Of a DNA stretch of 27,986 nt, positions 15,001 to 24,500 are shown piece by piece. How positions within the stretch are numbered: position 1 is the first letter of the stretch; each line of letters opens with the position of its first letter. The notes beneath the pieces are model-generated. The model had not been told where the DNA came from. It worked only from the letters and a program-made list of their open reading frames with translations, and did not search any database. The position numbers and the translations under genes are program-made. The stretch lies in NCBI GenBank assembly GCA_964390795.1, contig CAYMLQ010000039.1, positions 1 through 27,986 of the forward strand. The letters run 5' to 3'. The stretch comes from CAYMLQ01 sp964390795 (GTDB taxonomy: Bacteria; Verrucomicrobiota; Kiritimatiellia; RFP12; UBA1067).

Positions 15001-18000
15001 GGCACGAGCGAATGGCCCGCGCCGTCGGTCGCCACCAGCCAACTGTTGTTGTACGTGAAGGACACCACCTTGCGCCCCAACGCGTCCTCGATCACCACCG
15101 TTTCTCCGGCATCGTTCAGGCTGGTCGAAGGATAGGCGAACACGCCGGCGATCCGCTGCGGCGGCACCGAAGGATACCGGTTCGTGAACGCTGCATAGCT
15201 CTTGACGATCAGCACGAACTCGCCCGGATTCAACGTCTGAACGGCAGCTTCAGTGAAGTCGAACGACACGCCCTGCGTGAAGCGCAGGCCTGCCAGACCG
15301 ACCGGGGCTGAGCCGGCGTTCTGAAGTTCGATAAACTCGTCGTCACCTTCCAGGTAGGTCTCGCCGTCGACGGAGACCGGATGCCCAGGATGATACATCA
15401 GTTCCGTCACCCGCAGAGACGGCTTCTCTTCCAGCGTAAAGACCGCCTCAGTCAGCGCGCTCCACTCGCCGCCCGCCGTGCGGGCGCGGGCCTTAACCCG
15501 CGTCGTGCGCGTCAGCGCCACGCCGTTCGTATACAGCGTCCCGACAATCGCGCCCGTTCCATACTCGCGCGGATCGCTGCCGTCGGTCGTGTAGTAGACT
15601 GGCTGCGCCGCGGTCATGGTCAAATTCAGGCTGTTGGAGAACGCCCCTCCGAACGGGGCGAACACCGGCGCGTTATTGGTCGGATAAAGCCCCCGGTTAC
15701 GGAAATATTGCAACGCGTTAGCGCCCCGCTGCGGCAGGAACGTGTTCAGCACATAGTCGCGCTGCGTCCGCCACTGGTCGACCGTGTGCGTCGCGTTGCC
15801 GTCTTGGTCGCCCCAGCGCGCGCTTTCCGCAATGAGCGCCGGCTCGATCATCGCCGCCAGCTCCTGATAACGCGGCACGGTCACCCCGGGCGTCAGCACG
15901 CCTCCGTTGAACATGTGTTTCTGTATCCGATCGGCGAAGCGCAGCCGGTATTCCGCGTTCGACAGGAGCCTGCTCTGCATAATGGCCGCGCCCCGTGCGT
16001 CGCCGGTCCAATCGCTGTTGATGTCGCCCCACACGCCCATGCTGGCCTCGCAGTCCCAGATCGAGAACTTGAACCCCGTGCTCACCGAATCGATCCGGTC
16101 ACGGAACGCCCGCCAGTTATTCCAAGGCCAGTCACTATTCGCGCTCCAGTAATTCGCAACCAGGTAATCGATGTAGTTACCGACGTCCAAATAGACGGGA
16201 TAGGCGGGGTTGCGTGATCCGTCCGGATTCTTGCCCTGCACCTGCTGGTACACCTCGTTGCTGACGCCGTTCGTGGGCAGCAGATTCACCATGGCGTTCC
16301 ACGCCGTAAAGGTGCCATCCAGCGCCGCGTCCTGGCTGCGCACGTCCCATGTGTCATCGCGTCCGCCGTAGACCAGAGAGACCAGTTCGCTGGAGACCTT
16401 TTCGGTCGCATTGTAGATGCCCCAGTACAGGCCGTTCAGGTACACGTGGACGAACCGTCCGTGGGGCGACCAGCCGCCCATGTCCCGGTGCGTCTGCCGC
16501 ATGAATTCGTCGACGATGTACTGCGTTTTCTGGTGCCCCCACTTATTCCACGCGTCGTTCGCGCCGGCCCGCAAAACCAAATCGTCGTAGGACGAGGCCG
16601 TGCCTCCCTCAAACACGTCTTCTTCTAGCCTTTCCTCGCCATAGATGCCGCGGAACTGAAGCGAGAACGATTTCTTCAACGAGAGGTTGAAGCCCCTGAA
16701 CGCCCCGCCCTGGATCTGGAGGCCGCAGTCGATCTGGAAGCGGCTGTCGTTGTCAGGGTCGATCCACTCCGCAGACGTTTCGCGCTCCCATGTGGTCACT
16801 GACGGATGGGTGTAGATACCCGTCACCGGGTCGAACAGGTTCGAGACCGTCGTCACGAGCGACAGCGTCGGCAAGGCCTTCAGCGCGTTCGTCAGCTCCG
16901 CGCCATACGCCGCGACAACCGCCTGGTTCATACTGTAGTCCGGCAGATTCGTACTCGGACTACTGACCCAGTAATTCGTCGGATACCCCGCCGGAATCCC
17001 CGTCTGGCGCAACGCGGTGTCGGCCGAAATATAGCTGTGTGTATCGATCACGGAAGGCGCGAACCCGCTCTTGAACGCGGCCGCGCGAAACACGGCGGTC
17101 TGGGTCAGGTCGAGCGGTGCGGTGTAAAGCGTGCTCCCTGCCGTCGGGGCCTCGGCATCGGTCGTGTAACGGATCTCGGAGCCGTCCATCGACGCGGACA
17201 CCGCGACCTGCGGCATCGCGTCGATGTAGACACCCCGCTTCGGGCTGAACTTGACCCCCGTCACCTGATTGCTGGGACCGGCAAACGCGTTGACCGCCAG
17301 CGGTGTCGGCACGCCGAAGAAACGGCTCTCCCCGGTCAGGCCAAGGCCATAGGAGATATCATCAGATTGCGCGGGAAATACAGGCTCATACGCGTGCGGC
17401 GCCACCGTCACGCCGTCCGGGAGTACCAGTCCCAGATATTCACCGTCTCCGCTCAACGAGAAACTGGCGTGCAGTTCGTTGTTGGTCACTGCGTACGACT
17501 TGCTGTCGGCCCAGACCAGCAGGTAGCCCTTGCTGGGGATGACAGACGCCGTATGGTTGGGAAACTGCCACTTCGTGAGCGAAGTCGCCTTGTCCGTCAG
17601 ATACCACCCTTTCAAGTTCACGTTGGTCGGGGTCGGATTGTACAGCTCGATCCAATCCTCGTACTTGCCGAGCGAATTCTTACGCGTGGAGTCGTTAAGC
17701 GCCATGAATTCGTTGATGGTGACGTTGGCCAACACGTCGGGCAAACCCGCCTTCAACTCGGGCAGTATGAGCAAATCGGAGCTACTACTTGAGCTGTTCA
17801 ACACATGGACAGCCAATATGTTTGTGCCAACTGTCAGTTGAGGAAGGAACGCGGCGAGATCGAAGTACTGGTAAATTGTGCCCAGAGTTCCACTGCGGCT
17901 GGCAGACGCGAACGCATTATAGGCGTCACTTGTCGCGAAGGCTCGCGCCACCTCGACACCATTCAGATAAGCGATGAACCCATCATCGTATTTGACCCCC

Positions 18001-18353
18001 AACTGGAGGCTGTTGTAATTTTTTCCGCTGAGCCGTTCGAACGCAAACCGTGCATAGATCGTTCGCGTGTAGTTCGGAACCGTCGTGCCGAACAAGAACA
18101 ACGCGGAGTACGTCGAAGCGGGGGTTTCATACCCCAAGCCGCTGCGGCCCGTCGTCCATGACGAATCGTCGAAGGCGACCGCGGTCCAGTTCGTGCCGTC
18201 TGAAGCGTCCGCAGGCACCAGATACTGGCATACCGAGTTGGACGCCACGAGCGTCTCGTCCAGCGCCCAGGCCGAAACGGCTGACATCCCGAGCAACAAT
18301 ACACTCAGTAGATTCAACCGGAAGCTACCACACCACACCTGTCGATTATTCAT
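12090..18353 (-). CDS. Giant secreted CotH/lamin-tail multidomain protein
   Basis: This is a 2087-residue exported protein with signal peptide 1-30. Domains recognised by motif, in order: galactose-binding-like (32-205), lamin-tail-like LTD 1 (about 208-330; INEFMALN...EDWIELYNP), chitobiase-C/FN3-like (365-445), CotH kinase-like (about 465-885), second chitobiase-C-like (890-975; YYTTDGSDP), LTD 2 (980-1110; VTELMYHPG), LTD 3 (1150-1270; LNEILAHTD), LTD 4 (1295-1430; ISEVMYHPK), Ig-like (1485-1580), PKD-like (1580-1660), LamG-like region to about 1830, bacterial-repeat domain (1840-1920), a Ca-type DTDGDGSANGQE motif (about 1970-1985) and a terminal LEQADDL...FFRGRVWLEN unit. CotH active-site-like blocks are VYLNGLYWGIYNATEK and IWDCEASMG. 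CotH is a protein kinase in Bacillus spores; its role in such surface proteins is unknown. No PEP-CTERM or LPXTG anchor is seen. Confidence 0.9.
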   Translation of the reverse strand: MNNRQVWCGSFRLNLLSVLLLGMSAVSAWALDETLVASNSVCQYLVPADASDGTNWTAVAFDDSSWTTGRSGLGYETPASTYSALFLFGTTVPNYTRTIYARFAFERLSGKNYNSLQLGVKYDDGFIAYLNGVEVARAFATSDAYNAFASASRSGTLGTIYQYFDLAAFLPQLTVGTNILAVHVLNSSSSSSDLLILPELKAGLPDVLANVTINEFMALNDSTRKNSLGKYEDWIELYNPTPTNVNLKGWYLTDKATSLTKWQFPNHTASVIPSKGYLLVWADSKSYAVTNNELHASFSLSGDGEYLGLVLPDGVTVAPHAYEPVFPAQSDDISYGLGLTGESRFFGVPTPLAVNAFAGPSNQVTGVKFSPKRGVYIDAMPQVAVSASMDGSEIRYTTDAEAPTAGSTLYTAPLDLTQTAVFRAAAFKSGFAPSVIDTHSYISADTALRQTGIPAGYPTNYWVSSPSTNLPDYSMNQAVVAAYGAELTNALKALPTLSLVTTVSNLFDPVTGIYTHPSVTTWERETSAEWIDPDNDSRFQIDCGLQIQGGAFRGFNLSLKKSFSLQFRGIYGEERLEEDVFEGGTASSYDDLVLRAGANDAWNKWGHQKTQYIVDEFMRQTHRDMGGWSPHGRFVHVYLNGLYWGIYNATEKVSSELVSLVYGGRDDTWDVRSQDAALDGTFTAWNAMVNLLPTNGVSNEVYQQVQGKNPDGSRNPAYPVYLDVGNYIDYLVANYWSANSDWPWNNWRAFRDRIDSVSTGFKFSIWDCEASMGVWGDINSDWTGDARGAAIMQSRLLSNAEYRLRFADRIQKHMFNGGVLTPGVTVPRYQELAAMIEPALIAESARWGDQDGNATHTVDQWRTQRDYVLNTFLPQRGANALQYFRNRGLYPTNNAPVFAPFGGAFSNSLNLTMTAAQPVYYTTDGSDPREYGTGAIVGTLYTNGVALTRTTRVKARARTAGGEWSALTEAVFTLEEKPSLRVTELMYHPGHPVSVDGETYLEGDDEFIELQNAGSAPVGLAGLRFTQGVSFDFTEAAVQTLNPGEFVLIVKSYAAFTNRYPSVPPQRIAGVFAYPSTSLNDAGETVVIEDALGRKVVSFTYNNSWLVATDGAGHSLVPLPAVPQSDEELDYAGNWKASVYIGGSPGQAEPSAPPPSLVLNEILAHTDYANPPYDSNDGIELFNTTGQPVVLGAGWYLSDDPEDLTKWAIPATNSLAAHGWRYFDEIHDFHSPITNGFGLNKASEQVLLSYLPGTGEDRVVDAVSFKGEENGVPLVRFPDGAATWFSGVFTPGASNRLVDVGVLISEVMYHPKPTADHPENNENDEYVELHNPTGLPITLMNLVEDVGVWRLDGGISYLFPSNTVVPAGGHLVIVPFDPVTNTAALGAFLSAYALTNGQVRLFGPFSGHLNNRTDSVRLERPVNPDVDGEETSWHVVDEVTYYDGEPWPTQADGTGCPLVRLPGQNSGTAPLSWVAGLEATPGLEASKVIVTAPSANTSYLAPCSISVAALVDAPFVVGAVQQVVFCVDGVEAASVSAAPYAATVALDARQGVRLITARLTDGEGDVTSAAVPVNTYTNMPSFEPGMDRALNLTVTDRIDLHAAIGSLSGFTNPVSFVWSCPGDSSVVLDRPTQTDASARFTQPGEYELMLTLYYGQLVTNRFITVTVTDANTINHIPYKEAFEAYELGSTLIGIGGWYGAYAELAVVETNRYDSGLGGVPLRTTHERGLTFGGGISNRFVHASTLTNICVDMLVGFEPGIGEWPEEEPDAQLAFWVSEERRLLVWHGQPGSSNRWAVLPDVTVPSNAFMRLTVQADYSYDQSGSFQFRIWADRAPVTRPYVWFATANTNRNFLSSVDFKGMGQVDDMVVDSYNSMLYRRITASAGPHGSVAPAGELLVPVGASTNIAVLPDPFYQVNTVLVDGQGVGPVLNFAFTNVWDEHTLSADFLARLTASGVPELWLNQLNPAWTDNFAAHAQEDTDGDGSANGQEYEAGTDATNSQSVFQLAIGLSNSVWAVSFPTVPYSGAAYGLSGLRRYALEQADDLTVGEWRGVEGLSNVVGVGQSVIHTNGFDAPLRFFRGRVWLEN

Positions 18354-18380
18354 ACCTCACCTTTTTTTTATCAACGTAGT

Positions 18381-18410
18381 TTATCAAAGGTCGCGGCTGC
18401 CGTCCGTCAA
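18381..18410 (-). promoter_or_regulatory. Weak candidate promoter of the CotH giant gene
   Basis: On the minus strand TTGACG (18405-18410) is followed after 18 bp by TGATAA (18381-18386). The -35 is good, the -10 poor. The predicted leader ends in an A-run and AAGGTGAGGT directly before the ATG at 18353. Confidence 0.3.
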
Positions 18411-18431
18411 AATATATCATCCGTGTACATA

Positions 18432-18463
18432 AAGGGCGACGGCTTGGATCAGCCGCCGCCCTT
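18432..18463 (-). terminator. Hairpin terminator of the PATR giant gene
   Basis: Downstream of the stop at 18501, the minus strand carries AAGGGCGGCGGCT (18463-18451), a 6-nt loop and AGCCGTCGCCCTT (18444-18432): a 13-bp stem with one G-T pair. Only a short T stretch follows (TTTATG), so efficiency may be moderate. It separates the two giant genes into different transcripts. Confidence 0.55.
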
Positions 18464-18500
18464 CGCGCGTCACCTGTCGCGCGACGCACGTCAGCGCCGC

Positions 18501-21500
18501 TTACCGCAAAAGCATCATCGTGCCGTTGTTGCGCGAGACATACAGGAGCTTGTTGCGATAGCGCAGCTTGCCCGCCGTGCCTACAGCGGCAAGCGTCACG
18601 CCCTCCGTGTTCAACCCGGCGGTGGCCGTAAAGTTGCCCGCAACCGTCACGCCGTAAGGCACCTCCTGCGGCACCGTCACGGTAAGCGTTGAGCCTGCGC
18701 ACGCGACACCGCCGGTGACCGCCAGCTTCGCGCCGGTATCGACCCAGAGGTCGGTCATGCGCAGCGTGCCGGGGCCGGCAAACGACACGGTGCCCACGCC
18801 GGGGCCATTCGTGACCGCAATCGTATCAACAGTCAACGTGTAAGCGGGCGCGTCTGCGGCGTCTGCCACCAGCATGGCGTTCGGCAGGCGGCGGGGGATC
18901 GTCTCGCCAGGGAAGGTGATATTCGCGTACAGCCCGTACCCGGTGGTTCCCTGCTGATAGACGATGACGAAATCGTGCAGGCCCGCGGTCAGCGAAAGGG
19001 TTCCCGTCTTGAGCTGCACCGCGTGGCTGCCGATGTTGTTGACCACCGTGGCACCGTCAATGTAAATCATGCTGCCGTCGTCGCTGTACGTTCCGAAGGT
19101 GTAGGTGCCCGGCTCGGTGATCCGGATCTTGCCCTTCCAGATCGCCGCAAAGTATTGGTTCAACTGTCCTGCGGGCTTACGGTACTTGCCGGGGAACAAC
19201 GCCGTTCCAGCCGTGCCAGTATCCGCGCCGAAGTCGAACACATCGCCCTGTTGCCAGGTCGACGCGATCAGTGTCGCCGTCTTGCCCGCAAAATAGGCTT
19301 CAGCCGTCGCCAGCGTCAGGAACGCGTTCGAAATGATCAACCCGGTGACATCGCCGCTTGGAATGTCGCAATAACGGCCGAACAGCCCGCTCGGAACAAC
19401 CTCCAGCTGGGTTCCGGCCTCGAGCGTCAGGCGGTCGAACTGCCAGTCGGACGGCGTGTTGGTCACCGCAAGGGCGAGTACGCCGTTCGACACCACCAGC
19501 TCTTTCTGAAGATCCATTTCCGTCACGCCGAGGCTCAGCGTGGCGTTGTCCTGAAGTTCGATCACGCCGGGGCCGACGATCCGCGAGGCATCCACGTAAC
19601 TGGTGCCACCGATCAGACCAAACAGCCCGCTGTTGGAGATCAAGCCATTGGTCGCGATCGTGTCTGCCAGATAGATGTTCTGGCCGTTGGCGATCTGGAG
19701 CGTTCCTGCGAACGCCGACGCCTCTCCGCTCAGAGTCACCCGTCCAGCGCCTGCTGAGCGTATGATGCCCTTGCCCGCGAGCGCTCCCGCATAAACGATG
19801 TCGTCTGAGCGGTTGAAGACCAGCGCCGCGCCGCCGCTGACGTACACGTTCGAGCCGCCCAGCGTGCCGCCGGTCGCGCCGTTGCCCGCCCACAGCTCGC
19901 CCTGGCTGACAAACCACGAGCCGAGGAAAGCGTCGTTGTTGCCCGTCAGCGTCAGCCGCTGAGGCCCGTTTTTCTCGATTTGCGATCCGCTCGCGCCAGT
20001 GATGTCTCCAGCAAAGACGCTCGCGTCGCTCTGGTTGAGCCGGAGGAAAGAACCGGCGTGCGCCAGATCCACAGACGTGTCGCCGCTCAATGTGCCGATC
20101 GCCGAGGCGTAGGGCCGCAACATCGCGTTCGGCATATTGATCTTCGTGCCCCCAGGCGGCGTGACGGTCATGTAGATGCGGTATCCGCCCGTTCCCTGCT
20201 GGAGCGGAAGCAGGACGTCGTGCGAACCTGCCGCCAAGTTGACCGCGACTGTTTTCTCCCCCGATCCTGACGTGACATTCGTGATCACCTGAACGCCGTT
20301 CAGGTGGAGGTCGGAGCGGTCGTCGCTGTTCACACCCAGCACGTACGTGCCCGGCTCAGGGATCAGCAGCTTGCCGCGATAAAGCACCTGGAAATCGGTG
20401 ATCTTTGACGAGTTGTACGGCGTCGGGAAGAACGGGTTGGGGGTCGCCGTCGACTGATAGTTGAACTCGAGCGCGTTGAAGGCCGCGTTGGTCTGGAACG
20501 TGCCCGCGACCAGGCTGGGCGTCCGCGCATTGAAATAGGTCGCGATCGTGTTCACGTTCGAGAACAGATTCGCGTCGAAGCCCGTGTTGTTGTAGTAACT
20601 TCCCATCAACCCGAGGTTCGGCCAGGTGCCCGCATAGGCGTTCACGCGGAGCGCTCCATCAGCGACCAGCGAGACCGGCGACAGCCCGAGCGCCGCCGAG
20701 CCGTCCAGCGCCAGCATGCCCGCCTGAACCGTCGTGGGGCTGCGGAACTCAGCCGCCGGCTGATTCGTAAGCGTCAGCGTGCCCTCGCCCAGCTTCACAA
20801 GCGCATTCAGCGTGTTGGTGCTGACAAGCCGGCCCCCGAAGCCCGAGTTGCCGAGCGGCGAGATCTCGACGATCTGCCGGTTACCGAGGAACTCCAGCTT
20901 GCCGGCTACATGGCCCGAAACATTGCCGAGCTTGACCGGGTATGGCCGCAGCAGGAGCTGCGGCACAGGCGCGTCGGAGCCGCCGGGCGGCGTCATGAAG
21001 AGCGTCAGTCCGCGATCGCCGCTCCCCTGGTACATGACCACGACGATATCATGCCAGCCGGCGGTCAGCGCGATGGATCCGCCGCGCTTGCCTGCGGGGA
21101 TCGCATACGCTTGGAAGTAGTTGTTCGAAACAACCAGGGCCGAGTCGATGAAAACCATGCTGCCGTCGTCGGAGGCGGTCGAGAAGGCATACACCCCAGC
21201 CGCCTGCGCGAAGAATTGACCAGTCCAGCGGCAGACGAAGTTATTCCGCCCGTTGTACCCCCCCTGGAACCGGTTGGTCGTCGAAGCCGCAAAGTCGAAG
21301 TTCCAGTTGACTGGCGCGCTGCTGAGAACCTGCGCCGGCGCGTACGGGGCCAGCATGGTGTTGATCACGCCCAGCGACACGAAGTTGGTCAGCGCGACCA
21401 GGCCGCGCAACTCCGGAATATCGAAGTTGAAGTACTCGCCCGTCAGCCCGTACACCTCGTTGGTGGCGGTGTTGATCGTCAGCGTCGCGTTAGCCGCGAT

Positions 21501-24500
21501 CATGACACTGCCCGTCGCCGCAACCTCTGCGCCCAGCATCACGGTTCCCTGATTGACCCTGAGGTCATGCACCTTGGCGCCCTTGACCAGCGTCTCCGCG
21601 CCCGTCCCCGTCTTGACCAGCACCGCGCCCGGCGTGACCGTGCCGAAGTAGGTTCCATTGGCGTTGTTGTTCCCCACGATAAGTTGGCCTCCCGAGGCAG
21701 TCGAATCGGTCACCGTGCCCGCGCCGAACAGCCCGTTGACATAGACGCCGAGTCCGTTCACATCCACCGTGCCGGCCGGGCCGAAGAGGCCGCCGTTCAC
21801 AAGGTTCAGGTTGCCTTTTCCGGAGCCGGACGGAATCGCATTCGTGACGCCTGCCTTGAGCGTGCCGCTCTCGACCAGCGTGTCACGCGTGTAGGAGGGC
21901 GCCACGTCCACCGTCAGCACGCCTGTGCCCAGTTTGCGCAAACCGATGTTCACGCTGTTGCCGGAAGGCACAAAAAAGCTGGCTGGCACATCGCCCAGCG
22001 GTCGCGCGAACGCATCCGACCAGGTGAGCGCGCCGTTATAGTTCACGCCGAAGCTGCCGCCGTTACCGTAGATAATGTTCGGTTTGTTCCAACTGAAGGC
22101 GCTGCCCGCACCCACCGCAAAGGTGCCGTTCTCCACACTGAGGAAGCCGCTCCAGGTGTTGCCGGCACCACCGACGAAGACGTTGCCGGTACCGCGATTC
22201 GTGATCGCGCCTGTGCCGCTGAGGTCTCCCAGTGCCGTCATGTAGCGCGTTCCGTAGGTTTCCAGAATGAGGCCACCTGGGCCGACCTCAAGGCCGCGGT
22301 TCGCGTGCAGTGTGAACGTGGCGTCGCCAGGGCGGATCACCCCAGCGCTCACATAAATGTTGGAGGGGGCGGGAGCCGCAGGAACCGCGCCCAGCGCGTC
22401 CTCGCGCAGGTGCATCGCGCCCTTGTTGGTGATGATCGTTCCGCCGGAGTAAGTGTTGCCTAGTGCCGGCCGCACAATGCCCAGCCCTTCGATCACCAGC
22501 TTGCGCGGGTTGACCCCGTCGACCAGATTGGACACCACCAAGCCCTGATCGTCTGACGCGTAGGCACGCCGTCCGCCACCCGTACGATAGAGATCCCCTG
22601 CCGGCGTGATCGTCCCTCTGTAGTTCAGCGTCACCTGATCCGTTCCAACAATGATACCCGGCAGGCCGGTCAGATCGACATTCAAATTGGTGCAGGCTGC
22701 GCCGAGGATCAGGTGGCCCTGCGAGTCGGCCTTGATCCGCTGAACAATAGTCGCTGGAATACCCGCATTGTTCAGTTTCAGCGCGCCGCCGTTATAGATG
22801 CCGATGTCGGGGGTGGCCGACGGCGACCCCAGCGCATTGAGGTTGGTGATCGACAGCATCCCGCCGTTGATCGTTGTGCCACCGGTGTAACTGTTGTTCG
22901 CATTCAGATCAAGAGTGCCAGCGGGGCCGCCGTTCAGGGTGACGCTGGCCGCGCCGCTTATGGTCTGCGCATAAACGTTGCCGACTGCCATCGGCGCAAA
23001 GATGTACTGACCCGAATAGGGTGTAAAGGTGCCGGTATAATTCACCGTGCCGTGGAAGCCGAGCGCCATGCCCGGATAGGAGGTGAAGTCCACACTCTCG
23101 GACGCATTCGCTCCGAAAAGCGTGAGGCTGCCGACCGAGGCGGTCGAAAGCTGCGCCATCAGTGTGGCGACACCTCCCGCCTTCTCGTAACCGATCGAGG
23201 CGCCGTTATTCAGCAGAATCGTCCCCGCATAGCCCGCCACGAGACCGTTCGCATTACGCAACCAAAGGTCACCCGCGTTGACAGTGATGTTACCGGTGAA
23301 GGTATTTGTCCCACTCAGCGTGAGAGAGCCGCCGCCGTTCTTGACCATCCCGCCACCCGTGCTCACCAAGTCAGCCAGCAGCGGCTGGGTAGCCGTCACT
23401 GCGGTATTCGCGATGATGTCGAACACCGCGTGGCCGGACTGCACGTATGCGGCCGACAGGCTCTGAAGGAAGTCCGTGCGCGAATCACGGTTGCGGATCG
23501 TGCCGCCGTTCAGGAACAGCAGGTTGGTGCCGGTGGTCGTACTCGGGTAGAGCCGGTAGGCTTCGACTTCGCCTCCGTTGATATAGACCGCGCCGTAAGT
23601 CGCCGCGTTGCCGCTGATTGACCAGACCAGATTCTGGCTCGGGGCGACCTTGCCGCCGTTGACCTCAAGCACGCCGCGGGCGCCGTTGTTGGCCACAACC
23701 AGGTCTTTGGCCAAAGTGCGGCTGTCGATCAGGCCGCCGTTGACCGTCAGCTTTGCGTCGGCGCCTGCCAAACCGACATAGACATAGCCGTTCGACGTGT
23801 ACATTGAACCCCCCACCTCCAGCGTCATGCGGGCGACACCGCGTGCGCCTGCGCCGATCTGAATGTCCTTGTCGACGTCCAGCAAGGCGGGAAGCGAGCC
23901 GCCGCCGAGTGTCACGGTTGCGCGCGCGTCGGTATTGGCGAAATAGAGGTTGTGATTGTTGGCGCCGGGCATCGCGAAGACGCCCTCGGTCAGGGTGAAC
24001 GAGAACGCGTTGCTGGCGACGTTCCCCATATAGACGTTCAAGCCTGCGGCCGCAGGAACGGTCAGCGACGCCGCGCCATTCATGATCAGCCCGCCACGGT
24101 ACGGGAAGAAGCGGCTGATGGAGCCGACCGCCGTACTGACGACGGCCGTGCCGCCATTATCGATGTTCACGCGCGCGGCGCTGTCGGGAACGTAACCGCC
24201 TTGCCAGTTGGCCGCATCTGCCCAAGGCAATGCCGCATCAGAGGCCCCTTTCCAGACGCTGTCTGGAGCAACCGTCACATTGAACGCGCTCCGCTCCTCC
24301 AGGTAATTGGCCACCACGTCAGGCGAGGTCAGCGTCCCGTCATGGATGCGCAGGCGGGCCATCGAGCCGCTGAAGGTGTTGACCCAGGCCGAGGCGCTAT
24401 TGGTGAAACGGAAATCACGGCACGCGCCCAAGGTGAACGACCCGTCCGTCCGGATGCGCATGACCGGGGGATTGACGACGTTCCAGAGTTTGCCGTCCAG

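Noticed and set aside
20910..22463. Plus-strand frame of 517 codons inside the PATR giant gene
   Set aside because: It is opposite continuous PATR/PA14 coding sequence, is rich in Arg/His/Val and has no recognisable fold.
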